From: Lentisphaerae bacterium WC36
GTDB lineage: Bacteria; Verrucomicrobiota; Lentisphaeria; Victivallales; SZUA-371
Direction: 5' to 3'
NCBI GenBank assembly: GCA_020683205.1
Contig: CP085689.1
Coordinates: 1,736,001-1,800,000, forward strand
Length of the DNA stretch: 64,000 nt
This document shows, one piece after another, positions 42,631-50,656 of this stretch (its first letter is position 1; every line of letters begins with the position of its first letter). The translations under genes and the position numbers were made by a program. Below the pieces are notes generated by a model. The model worked only from the letters and a program-made list of their open reading frames with translations. It made no database searches and was not told the DNA's origin.

Positions 42631-43608
42631 ATGATACATAAAGAATTAGAAACGCTAAAAATGGTTGAAATGGACGCTGGTGAGGTGTTCAGTGGGAAGA
42701 AAAGTAATACGAAGATTATGGGATATGAGGCGAAGAATAGCTTTACTCCAATTAAGGATGAACACTACGTTTTTCACGAACTTAGCCGTGACGTGATTGT
42801 GTGGTTTATGCATAATATTTCACCACTTTATCTGTTTGGTCCAAGCGGTTCAGGCAAGACTTCAGTCATTAAACAATTGGCTGCAAAATTGAATTACCCT
42901 GTGTTTGAAATTAATGGGCATTCGCGCCTTGAGTATCTCGATATGGTGGGTCATTTATCGTTGCAAAATGGTTCGATGAATTTTGAATATGGCCCATTAG
43001 CACTCGCAATGAAATATGGTGGGATTTTCCTGATAAACGAGATGGATTTGCTTGACCCAGCAACAGCGGCAGGATTAAATTCTGTGCTTGATGGGGCTCC
43101 ATTGTGCATTCCTGAGAATGGCGGTGAATTAATTAAACCGCATGAAAATTTCAGATTTGCAGCGACGGCTAACACAAACGGTGGAAGCGATGAAACTTCT
43201 TCATATAACGGCACTTTAAAGCAAAATATGGCGTTAATGGACCGCTTTTTCCTATGCGAAGCACCATATCCAACAGCCGATATTGAGCTGAAATTATTAG
43301 CAAAAGTTCAGCCAAATTTACCTGAAATGGTTCGTAATAAAATGGTTGAATTTGCTAACGAAGTTCGCAATTTATTCATGGGTAACATCAAAGATGAATT
43401 TGAATGCACCCAACGAATTGACGTAACATTTTCAACTCGCACGCTACTTCGTTGGGCTGAATTGACAATGCTATTTCAACCCTTAGCTAAACAGAAAATC
43501 AACGTCGTAAATTATGCACTTGATCGTGCGTTAAGTTATCGAGCATCAACTGAAGGACGCATATTATTAACCGAATTATCGCAAAGAATTTTTGCGGAGG
43601 AGAAATAA
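42631..43608 (+). CDS. MoxR/CobS-like AAA+ ATPase
   Basis: 325 aa. Walker A LFGPSGSGKTSVIKQLA (~residue 72), Walker B GGIFLINEMDLLDP, sensor 1 RFAATANTNG and an Arg-finger context NMALMDRFF define a MoxR/CbbQ/CobS-type AAA+ protein. Such ATPases work with VWA-domain partners as chaperone or remodelling machines. Here the partner is the CobT-like VWA protein at 48.96-50.49 kb, with a DUF3150 protein between. It is preceded by leader copy B. Confidence 0.85.
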   Translation: MIHKELETLKMVEMDAGEVFSGKKSNTKIMGYEAKNSFTPIKDEHYVFHELSRDVIVWFMHNISPLYLFGPSGSGKTSVIKQLAAKLNYPVFEINGHSRLEYLDMVGHLSLQNGSMNFEYGPLALAMKYGGIFLINEMDLLDPATAAGLNSVLDGAPLCIPENGGELIKPHENFRFAATANTNGGSDETSSYNGTLKQNMALMDRFFLCEAPYPTADIELKLLAKVQPNLPEMVRNKMVEFANEVRNLFMGNIKDEFECTQRIDVTFSTRTLLRWAELTMLFQPLAKQKINVVNYALDRALSYRASTEGRILLTELSQRIFAEEK

Positions 43609-43902
43609 CTACAAAGCAACTTGGTATTGTTCAATTGATGCTAATTCTCTAGCAATTTGCTTTTGAGTCTCTCTTACATCGTATTCGTCTTGTAAGCCTA
43701 GCCAAAAATTGGTGCTAGTGCCAAAGAATTTGCTCAAACGCAGTGCTGTGTCGGCAGTGATACGACGTTTGCCTTTGACAATTTCATTGATACGGTGTGC
43801 AGGGACTCTTAGGCCAATTGCTAACTTGTTTTGGCTTAAGTTCATCGGCTTCAAAAATTCTTCTAAAAGAATCTCGCCTGGGTGAATATTTAATGGTTCC
43901 AT
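43609..43902 (-). CDS. higA: HigA-type antitoxin
   Basis: 97 aa. NIHPGEILLEEFLKPMNLSQNKLAIGLRVPAHRINEIVKGKRRITADTALRLSKFFGTSTNFWLGLQ is the classic HigA/VapI XRE-type antitoxin. It would bind HigB and repress the pair. It lies 12 bp after higB, in the usual toxin-first order, convergent with the ATPase gene (stop codons adjacent). Confidence 0.9.
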   Translation of the reverse strand: MEPLNIHPGEILLEEFLKPMNLSQNKLAIGLRVPAHRINEIVKGKRRITADTALRLSKFFGTSTNFWLGLQDEYDVRETQKQIARELASIEQYQVAL

Positions 43903-43914
43903 TTTAGTACTCCT

Positions 43915-44193
43915 TTAATGGTAATCAACGATTTCTACGTTATAAACATGGCCGTCATCAAAAGTAAAACAGATACGCCACTGCTTATTTATTCGAATGC
44001 TGTACTGACCTTGACGAGTGCCTTTTAAAGCCTCAAGATGATTACTTGGAGGAATCAATAAATCCTCAATAATTTCTGCGTGCGAAAGCATAAATAACTT
44101 ACGTAATGCTTGACGCTCAAAGGCTTTGAAATGGCGACTACGCCCTTTATTGAACAGTTCAGCGGTCTTTTTACACTTAAAATTTTTAATCAT
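43915..44193 (-). CDS. higB: HigB-type toxin
   Basis: 92 aa. MIKNFKCKKTAELFNKGRSRHFKAFERQALRKL ... SIRINKQWRICFTFDDGHVYNVEIVDYH is the HigB/RelE-like plasmid maintenance toxin, an mRNA interferase acting at the ribosome. The conserved WRICF and VEIVDYH end are present. A good promoter lies upstream on the minus strand: TTGACA, 17 bp, TAAAGT, with GTTATAAAG repeated twice as a possible operator (about 44,205-44,250). Confidence 0.9.
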   Translation of the reverse strand: MIKNFKCKKTAELFNKGRSRHFKAFERQALRKLFMLSHAEIIEDLLIPPSNHLEALKGTRQGQYSIRINKQWRICFTFDDGHVYNVEIVDYH

Positions 44194-44284
44194 TAGTTAA
44201 ACCTTTATAACTTATCTTTCTATACTTTATAACCTTTAACATACAATGTCAAGCATTTAACTAAAAACATAAGGAAAATAAATC

Positions 44285-47200
44285 ATGAAAAATCAAAATA
44301 AATGTAATACTCAAATTTTGAAAAATATTATTGCTGTGAACCTGGATGTTAGAATCTGGTCGGCACGCAAAAAATTGCACGAAAATGACTTTGAACATTC
44401 ACAGTTGCCACCTGAAAGTTTGGCTTCATTGGGTCATAAACGAGTATGTGGTGCGACTTGTTGTTAATTGAAAAGATTAACTATAGCAATTTATTTGCTA
44501 TAAACTAATAATCTGAGAAGATGGAATGATGGAGTAACGCCCTGAAACGTCTCCTTTAATACTCCGATATGCGTTCAGTTATGTTATCAACTGAAGGTGT
44601 AAAGCTCGGTGAAGTCGGCTGAGAAGATACCCTAACGAGTAATGTCGAGGAATAGCGAACCAGAGGTGGTCGAGTATCTGATAGGCCGGAAGTCTATAAA
44701 TTATCTATGGTGAGAATGTCCATTGAGGACTGACGAACTTCTGAATGTACAGGTCTAAACTTTTAAAATACAGAAATGTATTTATCACAATTGTGATGTA
44801 AGTGTGGTTGAGTAGGATTCGCATATACGAAAATCCATGTATTGTTACAGGCAATATCAAGCTTACAGGTTTATAGGAAGCATCTAAGGATAAATGCATA
44901 GATAAGATTATTGGAACAAGGAAAGGTCAGAACGTGGAGTGATAACACACTGAGAAGCGGAATGCTATATAAAACCATTAGGTATTAAAAGCAATTTGTC
45001 TGACTGAGAGCGGAGGCATGAGCTATGAATTTGTTGTAATGGCAAAGGAGCAACAGCCTCTAGTCAATTATAACTATAATCAAAAACACATATCCATTCG
45101 TAGGTTTCGGGTATGACTAAGAGAGGTCAAATCAATTCAATAGAAAATGAGGAGACCGACTATGAGTAAAACAAAAGAAAACTTAAAGAGGCAAAATTTG
45201 CGAAATAACGAATACTATAATTTTCAAGAAACTTTTGATAAACTGTATGAACAAAGTTACAATGGTAAAAAATTCCAAAATTTATTAAAATTTATAATTC
45301 GGGAAGAAAACATATTGTTAGCCTACAGAAATATTAAAAGAAACAAAGGGAGTCAAACGCAAGGAGTCGATTCGAAAGACATCAGATTTCTTGCAAATAT
45401 GACTACGAATGAATTAGTATCATTTATACGCAAAAAATTGCAAAATTATTTTCCTAAAAAAGTTAGACGTGTAGAAATTCCTAAAGCAAATGGAAAAACT
45501 AGGCCTTTAGGGATTCCAACAATAGAAGATAGATTAATACAACAATGTATTATGCAGGTATTAGATCCTATTTGCGAAGCCAAATTCTATAAGCATAGCT
45601 ATGGTTTTAGACCTTTACGATCTGCAAAACATGCAATTGCAAGATGTAACTTTAATATAAATAGAACAAAGCTACACTATGTAGTAGATGTTGATATTAA
45701 AGGATTTTTCGATAATATAGACCATGCAAAACTATTAAAACAATTATGGGCATTGGGAATACAAGATAAATCTTTATTGAAGGTAATATCTAAAATGCTT
45801 AAGGCAGAAATTGCTGGGGTGGGAGTTCCTACAAAAGGGACTCCACAGGGCGGTATTTTATCACCTTTGTTAGCAAATGTAGCTTTAAATGAATTTGATT
45901 GGTGGATAGCGAGTCAATGGGATCAATATAAAAGTCATCATCAATATACAGGAAGCCATAAATTTCGAGCCTTAAAAACAACAAGGCTCAAAGAAATGCA
46001 TATTGTACGCTATGCTGATGACTTTAAAATCTTCTGTAGAAACTATACCGATGCAAAAAAGATTTTCACTGCGGTCAAAAACTGGCTTGAAACGCGATTG
46101 AAGCTAGAAATCAGTCCAGAAAAATCTAGAATAACGAATTTAAAAAAGAATTATTCAGAATTTCTTGGAATAAAGATTAAAGTGAAAAAAAAAGGAAAAA
46201 GAGTCTTAAAAGGACAGTTTGAAGATAAATATGTGACAGATTCACATATTGCAGATAAAGCAAAGAAAAGAATATTATTACAAGTTAAAGTCTTTATTAA
46301 AAGAATCCAACGCTCTACAGGTATAGAGGTACTTATAAATATTGATAAGTATAATGCCTATGTGATTGGAGTTCATAATTACTACAACATCGCAACATGT
46401 TGTAATTTAGACTTTCACAAAATAGCCTTTCTTAGTCTTCGGGCACGGGAAAACAGACTTACTTTAAGAAGAAGAAAGCACGACGAAAAATTGCCACGAT
46501 ATATACAGGACAGATATGGTAAATCAAAATGCCTACGGTTTATATATAATAAACCGTTCCTACCTGTAAGCTATGTACAATTTAAGATGCAGCCCTCATA
46601 TAGTGGCTGGTCCCCTTATGTTGAAAATGACAGGAAAAATTTTCATAGCAATCAAAAATCCGTTAGTTCAATTTTTATACAAGAACTTCTTAAGCGTCCA
46701 ACGCCAAGGAAAAGTGTAGAATTTAATGATAATCGGATTGCTTTATTCGTAGCACAGTATGGAAAATGTGCCATTACTGGTGAAAAATTAGATATTGATG
46801 ATATTCACTGTCACCATAAAAAACCGATAAAACACGGTGGAGGCGATGAATATAGGAATCTCATAATTATACATGAGAAAGTTCATAAACTGATTCATGC
46901 CAGTAAAACTAACACAATCCAAAAGATTATACGTCAACTCAATCTTAGTGCAAAAATGATTGAGAAGCTGAATTCTTTGAGAATACAAGCTCAACAAGTG
47001 CCTATACTTTAAGAACCTATATGTTTTACGAGATATGATTGTATTGAGTAGTTATAAATGATGGAACGCCGTGTGCGGTGAAAGTCGCACGCACGGTGTG
47101 GATGGAGGGAAAACTTGGAGATAACTTCAAAGGGTTACCTATCCATATATCCAAATAAATTGAAAATCTTCAGTACTCTTAAATCACGGGCTGTGAAATT

Positions 47201-47936
47201 GTTGGATAAATTCGGAGTACGATTCTTAGGTGGCTGGGGTGTACCAATGGCGAAGGCAGATAAAATCGTCGCTGAGCTTAAAAATATCCAAACTGAGTTC
47301 ATGACGGCAAAATCAGAGTTCATAAAAAATTATGATAAAGCAGTCAAAAATTGGATCAAAAATAATGCCGAATGGGAAAATATGATTAAAAATTCGGTGG
47401 TGAGTGCGAATTATGTCGCAGGCAAAATTGACTTTATATTTCAGTTATTTGAGGTCAAAAATAGTACAGTTGATAACCTCAATTCTGGATTAAATTATGA
47501 AGTTTCCAGCCTCGGCAATCGCCTTTTTGATGAAGTCGCTAAGCAAGCACAACAGGCCTATGATAAAAGCTTCAAAGGTAAATCAAACGTCACTCGAAAA
47601 GCATTATCGCCAATTAAATTAATCAAAGACAAATTGAATGGTTTGAGTTTCACTGAGCCACATATTTGTGCAGTGGTTAGTTTAATTGACAACGCCTTAA
47701 CGTGCATCCCAAAGCGCGGCGCAATCGAAGGTGAAAATCTTGAAATGCTTAAAAAGTTACTAGAATTAATCGCCGAAAAGAAAACGCTTTTAGACATGGC
47801 TGAAAAAGTTCTTAATGGCACTTCTGAGCAGGAAATAATTCAGAAGTTAATGGTAGTATCAACAAGAACTAAACCTAAAAAATCAAAGAAAAAATCTACA
47901 ACCAACAGTCACATTGACAGTTGCGGTTTATGGTAG
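44285..47936 (+). CDS. DUF3150 protein gene, interrupted by a group II intron
   Basis: Exon 1 is 44285-44450 and exon 2 is 47149-47936. Joined, they give 954 nt, 317 aa, in frame. Exon 1 ends GHKRVC plus one base; exon 2 supplies AT then PNKLKIFSTLKSRAVKLLDKFGVRFLGGW, restoring the DUF3150 pattern (LGSKRV ... FLGGW). The rest is helical, with a Lys-rich end and Ser/Thr tail. Without splicing, translation stops five codons into the intron. AAGGAAAA precedes the ATG. DUF3150 genes occur between CobS-like and CobT-like genes in SXT/R391-like elements; function unknown. Confidence 0.8.
44451..47148 (+). mobile_element. Group II intron with maturase
   Basis: It starts GTGCGAC, ends in AT, and contains a reverse transcriptase gene. 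Domain V is 47066-47099 (34 nt): ACGCCGT (47066-47072) pairs with ACGGTGT (47093-47099), with GTGCG/CGCAC inside and a GTGAAAGT loop. The catalytic triad is CGC. Candidate exon-binding sites: EBS1 CGCATA (44820-44825) with exon TATGTG (44445-44450), one G-T wobble; EBS2 TTTAT (44781-44785) with exon ATAAA (44436-44440). The 3' boundary was set by restoring the host frame. It lies in the same orientation as the host gene. Confidence 0.85.
45162..47012 (+). CDS. ltrA: Group II intron reverse transcriptase/maturase
   Basis: 616 aa from the ATG at 45162, with GAGGAG upstream. The RT domain runs from about residue 60 to 320 (RVEIPKANGKTRPLGIPTIEDRLIQQ, YGFRPLRSAKHAI, VDVDIKGFFDNIDH, GTPQGGILSPLLANV, and IVRYADDFKIFC with the catalytic YADD). 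A maturase (X) domain follows, and a C-terminal HNH endonuclease (CAITGEKLDIDDIHCHHKKPIKHGGGDEYRNLIIIHEKVHKLIH). All catalytic residues look intact, so the intron should be able to splice and move. Confidence 0.95.
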   Translation: MSKTKENLKRQNLRNNEYYNFQETFDKLYEQSYNGKKFQNLLKFIIREENILLAYRNIKRNKGSQTQGVDSKDIRFLANMTTNELVSFIRKKLQNYFPKKVRRVEIPKANGKTRPLGIPTIEDRLIQQCIMQVLDPICEAKFYKHSYGFRPLRSAKHAIARCNFNINRTKLHYVVDVDIKGFFDNIDHAKLLKQLWALGIQDKSLLKVISKMLKAEIAGVGVPTKGTPQGGILSPLLANVALNEFDWWIASQWDQYKSHHQYTGSHKFRALKTTRLKEMHIVRYADDFKIFCRNYTDAKKIFTAVKNWLETRLKLEISPEKSRITNLKKNYSEFLGIKIKVKKKGKRVLKGQFEDKYVTDSHIADKAKKRILLQVKVFIKRIQRSTGIEVLINIDKYNAYVIGVHNYYNIATCCNLDFHKIAFLSLRARENRLTLRRRKHDEKLPRYIQDRYGKSKCLRFIYNKPFLPVSYVQFKMQPSYSGWSPYVENDRKNFHSNQKSVSSIFIQELLKRPTPRKSVEFNDNRIALFVAQYGKCAITGEKLDIDDIHCHHKKPIKHGGGDEYRNLIIIHEKVHKLIHASKTNTIQKIIRQLNLSAKMIEKLNSLRIQAQQVPIL

Positions 47937-47950
47937 TTTTGTTTTATCTA

Positions 47951-47978
47951 TTGAATTATACGTTTAACGTATTATATT
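47951..47978 (+). promoter_or_regulatory. higBA promoter with operator palindrome
   Basis: TTGAAT (47951-47956), 16 bp, TATATT (47973-47978). The spacer holds the perfect palindrome ATACGTT-T-AACGTAT (47958-47972), a likely HigA operator for autoregulation. Confidence 0.65.
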
Positions 47979-48002
47979 AAAAGTAATTAACAGGATTTGA
48001 TT

Positions 48003-48281
48003 ATGATAAAAAGTTACAAATGTAAAGAGACTTTGAAGCTCAAATCCACTGGTAAAAGCAAGAAGTTTAAGGCGTTTGAACGCTTGGCATTGAGGAAGTT
48101 AGACATGCTTGATGCTGCGGTTAGCGTTGAGTCCATGCGTATCCCTCCAGGCAATCGTTTGGAGGCGTTGCACGGAAAACGCGAAGGACAATGGAGCATT
48201 CGTATTAACAACCAGTGGCGAGTTTGTTTTAAGTGGCATGATGGTCATGCATATGATGTGGAAGTCGTTGATTATCACTAG
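48003..48281 (+). CDS. higB: HigB-type toxin (second module)
   Basis: 92 aa from the ATG at 48003, with CAGGA upstream; a TTG two codons earlier is less likely. IKSYKCKETLKLKSTGKSKKFKAFERLALRKLDMLDAA ... SIRINNQWRVCFKWHDGHAYDVEVVDYH is a second HigB. It is clearly related to, but distinct from, the one at 43.9-44.2 kb. It reads rightwards with the module. Confidence 0.9.
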   Translation: MIKSYKCKETLKLKSTGKSKKFKAFERLALRKLDMLDAAVSVESMRIPPGNRLEALHGKREGQWSIRINNQWRVCFKWHDGHAYDVEVVDYH

Positions 48282-48292
48282 GAGACAGAAAA

Positions 48293-48589
48293 ATGATTAG
48301 AACAGAAACCTTGATTCATCCAGGCGAAATTTTGTTGGAGGAATTTTTAAAACCGATGGACATTAGTCAGCATAAATTAGCAATGGATATTCATATTCCT
48401 GCGACAAGAATCCATGCAATTGTGCATGGTAAACGTGCAATTACTGCTGATACTGCATTAAGATTAGCGAAGTATTTTGGCATGGAAGCGCAGTTTTGGA
48501 TGAATATGCAAAACAGTTACGATTTGTGTTTAGCTGCTAAAAAAGCTCAACAAGATTTAAAGACAATTCCACAGCTAATCGCTTCGTAA
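48293..48589 (+). CDS. higA: HigA-type antitoxin (second module)
   Basis: 98 aa. IHPGEILLEEFLKPMDISQHKLAMDIHIPATRIHAIVHGKRAITADTALRLAKYFGMEAQFWMNMQNSYDL is a HigA antitoxin, 11 bp after its toxin, with AGGAGA upstream. It diverges enough from the first HigA, in the recognition helix too (TRIHAIVHG against HRINEIVKG), that the two modules may not cross-neutralise. Confidence 0.9.
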   Translation: MIRTETLIHPGEILLEEFLKPMDISQHKLAMDIHIPATRIHAIVHGKRAITADTALRLAKYFGMEAQFWMNMQNSYDLCLAAKKAQQDLKTIPQLIAS

Positions 48590-48616
48590 TAAACTAACTA
48601 CAATTATAAAGCATAG

Positions 48617-48656
48617 AACACCCTCTGAGTGCAATTTTGCATTTAGTGGGTGTTTT
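48617..48656 (+). terminator. Terminator after higBA
   Basis: AACACCC (48617-48623) pairs with GGGTGTT (48648-48654), with further pairing GTGC/GCAT-type inside, then TTTGTG. Confidence 0.65.
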
Positions 48657-48660
48657 TGTG

Positions 48661-48708
48661 TCAGTAGCACTGACAGGCATTGTAATTCGCTATGCTCATG
48701 GCAAAGCA
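48661..48708 (+). repeat. Intergenic repeat, copy 2
   Basis: Almost identical to 40753-40800 (TCAGTAGCACTGACAGGC, then TGTAATTCGCT and CTCATGGCAAAG). Confidence 0.8.
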
Positions 48709-48742
48709 CGCCTTAAACATTAATAAAATTTTAAGGGTTGCA

Positions 48743-48817
48743 AGGGATTTTTATAAAAATCCCTGCCAAGCGGAGCGCAGAAAAACAACTCAATTTATGT
48801 TGAGTAGCAACATAAAT
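48743..48817 (+). other. Two perfect hairpins upstream of leader C
   Basis: AGGGATTTTT/AAAAATCCCT (48743-48764) and ATTTATGTTG/CAACATAAAT (48793-48817). They may be terminator-like barriers before the VWA gene's own promoter and leader. Confidence 0.5.
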
Positions 48818-48851
48818 ATTAATCGTTAAGCAACCAAACAAGAAAAAACAC

Positions 48852-48941
48852 GTCTCCAGCACAAATGCAGACCTAACTGCGAACATCGATCCGAATCGTA
48901 TTCGGGCGAGATCGAACGTCGAAACGTTCGCCGTCGGAGAC
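48852..48941 (+). promoter_or_regulatory. Structured leader RNA, copy C
   Basis: 90 nt, closed by GTCTCC (48852-48857) and GGAGAC (48936-48941). The GCAG/CTGC, CCGAA/TTCGG and GAACGT-CGAA-ACGTTC stems are the same as in copy A, although the linker bases differ. AAAGGAAT and the VWA gene's ATG follow. Confidence 0.75.
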
Positions 48942-48963
48942 AAAAAGAAAGGAATAAAATATA

Positions 48964-50487
48964 ATGAAAGATTTTTCAATAGCACAAATATGTCAGGCAC
49001 TGCCACTTGTTGCGGGGGTGCTTGGACAACGTTATGGAGTTGAGGTGACGATTGGTGGGAATACTGCTTATACTGATGGTAAACGCATTAATTTACCATC
49101 GTTACCTGTTGAATGCGATGAAGTTCTGATGCATTTAATACGAGGGTGGGTTGATCACGAATCTGCACATATTAGGCATACAAACTTTGAATTAATTAAG
49201 GGTAAACGATTGAGTGATTTAGAGAAGAATATTCTCAATATTTTTGAAGATTGGCGCGTCGAGCGTGAACTTTCAAATCAGTACATTGGCTGTAAAAATA
49301 ATTTTGCGTGGCTGGTTGATTATTACTTCAATAAAGATGTTGATTTGAGTTCAAAACAGAGCAACGATGCGAAACTAATAGTCAACTATATTCTGCTGAA
49401 AGTACGTAGTTTTACCGTTACTGAAGTTGGCGTTCATGCTGAGAATTTACGTTCATTTCTAGAATCACATTTTAGTAATGTGTTAACTGAAATTGATAAA
49501 ATAATTCAGAGCATGAAAGCTAATGCAAACTCAACTCAAGATTGTTTGAAGTATGCGAAAAAGGTTACTGCGTTGCTGAGAAAGTTAATTAAAAGTGATG
49601 CTGAATCGAAAGCAACTAAAAAGCAGTTAGAAAAGTTGCTCAAAGCTAAAAGTGGTGATCTGCCTAAAGATTTCGCTGGAAAAATCCAAGGTGAATTAGA
49701 AGCAAAAGCTCCGAATCATAGCAACAGTTTAGTACAATCGTCGCGCGCTGTTGAGAATAAAGCTAAAGCGTTTGATAGTGAAATGTTAAATAAAGGAAAC
49801 ACCACGGCAAATCAGTTAAGAAGATATTTTTGCAATCTACTTCAAGCTAAAGATTTGCAACGTGTTCGAGAATCGAGTTACGGGCATAAAATCAATGTTA
49901 AAAAGTTGGCGAAAGCTCCATTCAATTGCAAACTATTTCTCAAAGATGCGGAGAAGATTAAGAGCAATACCGCAGTGCATTTATTGCTTGATTGTTCGCT
50001 TTCAATGCGTGATGACATTGAGTTGGCGAGCCTCTCGTGTTATTCGATTGCAAAGGCGTTACACGGCTTAAATAATATCAGTGTTGGCGTGACTGCGTTC
50101 CCAGTTTTCGTTCCTGAAAGTAGTGATAATTATGTCGTGAATGTGTCGCAAATTCTAAAGCACGATGAGCGTATGCATAATAATTTCAACATTAAAGTTT
50201 GTGGTTCAACGCCGATGGGTGCAGCTCTTTGGAGCGTGTTGCAAGCGTTTTATCAGCGACGTGAAAATCGTAAGATAATTTTCATCATCACTGACGGCGA
50301 ACCAGATGAAATCGACAACGTAAAGTTAACACTCAAAGCTGCTGAAAAACTCAACATTGAAGTCTATGGTATCGGCATCAAAGATACCCATATCAAGGAT
50401 ATTTTACCTCAAAACAGCAAAATAATCCACAACTTAACTGACTTAACCTCAACCATAAAAACATTGCTAAAAAAGAGTTTAATTTAA
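48964..50487 (+). CDS. CobT-like VWA protein
   Basis: 507 aa. The N-terminal ~300 residues are helical and contain HESAHIRHTNFE (an HExxH-like motif of unclear meaning) and a Lys-rich middle. The C-terminal ~200 residues are a von Willebrand A domain with an intact metal site: LLLDCSLSMRDD (DxSxS), CGSTPMGAALW (Thr) and IFIITDGEPDE (Asp). It resembles CobT of the cobaltochelatase pair and would be the partner of the MoxR/CobS-like ATPase at 42.6 kb. No cobalamin genes are nearby, so a role in metal insertion is unlikely. Confidence 0.85.
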   Translation: MKDFSIAQICQALPLVAGVLGQRYGVEVTIGGNTAYTDGKRINLPSLPVECDEVLMHLIRGWVDHESAHIRHTNFELIKGKRLSDLEKNILNIFEDWRVERELSNQYIGCKNNFAWLVDYYFNKDVDLSSKQSNDAKLIVNYILLKVRSFTVTEVGVHAENLRSFLESHFSNVLTEIDKIIQSMKANANSTQDCLKYAKKVTALLRKLIKSDAESKATKKQLEKLLKAKSGDLPKDFAGKIQGELEAKAPNHSNSLVQSSRAVENKAKAFDSEMLNKGNTTANQLRRYFCNLLQAKDLQRVRESSYGHKINVKKLAKAPFNCKLFLKDAEKIKSNTAVHLLLDCSLSMRDDIELASLSCYSIAKALHGLNNISVGVTAFPVFVPESSDNYVVNVSQILKHDERMHNNFNIKVCGSTPMGAALWSVLQAFYQRRENRKIIFIITDGEPDEIDNVKLTLKAAEKLNIEVYGIGIKDTHIKDILPQNSKIIHNLTDLTSTIKTLLKKSLI

Positions 50488-50493
50488 TTAAAA

Positions 50494-50517
50494 AGAGAGC
50501 TAAATATGCTCTTTTTT
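50494..50517 (+). terminator. Terminator after the VWA gene
   Basis: AGAGAGC (50494-50500) pairs with GCTCTTT (50508-50514) with one G-T pair, within a run of T. Confidence 0.8.
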
Positions 50518-50656
50518 TTCTTTAATTATGAAATTTATATTTTTTATTGAAATGATATAGTTTTTGATTTAATGTATTAGAGATTGAGTTTCAATTATTA
50601 TATAGAAATTAATTAGTAGTGTAAAAAATTGTGATAAATTAATTATAGGTGAAGTA

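Noticed and set aside
47115-47148. ATG start for the protein downstream of the intron (product beginning MEITSKGYLSIY)
   Set aside because: These codons are intron domain VI; the exon frame begins at 47149 and continues from exon 1.
48964-50487. Cobaltochelatase function for the VWA and MoxR-like proteins
   Set aside because: No large chelatase subunit or cobalamin pathway gene is near, and the context is a mobile element.
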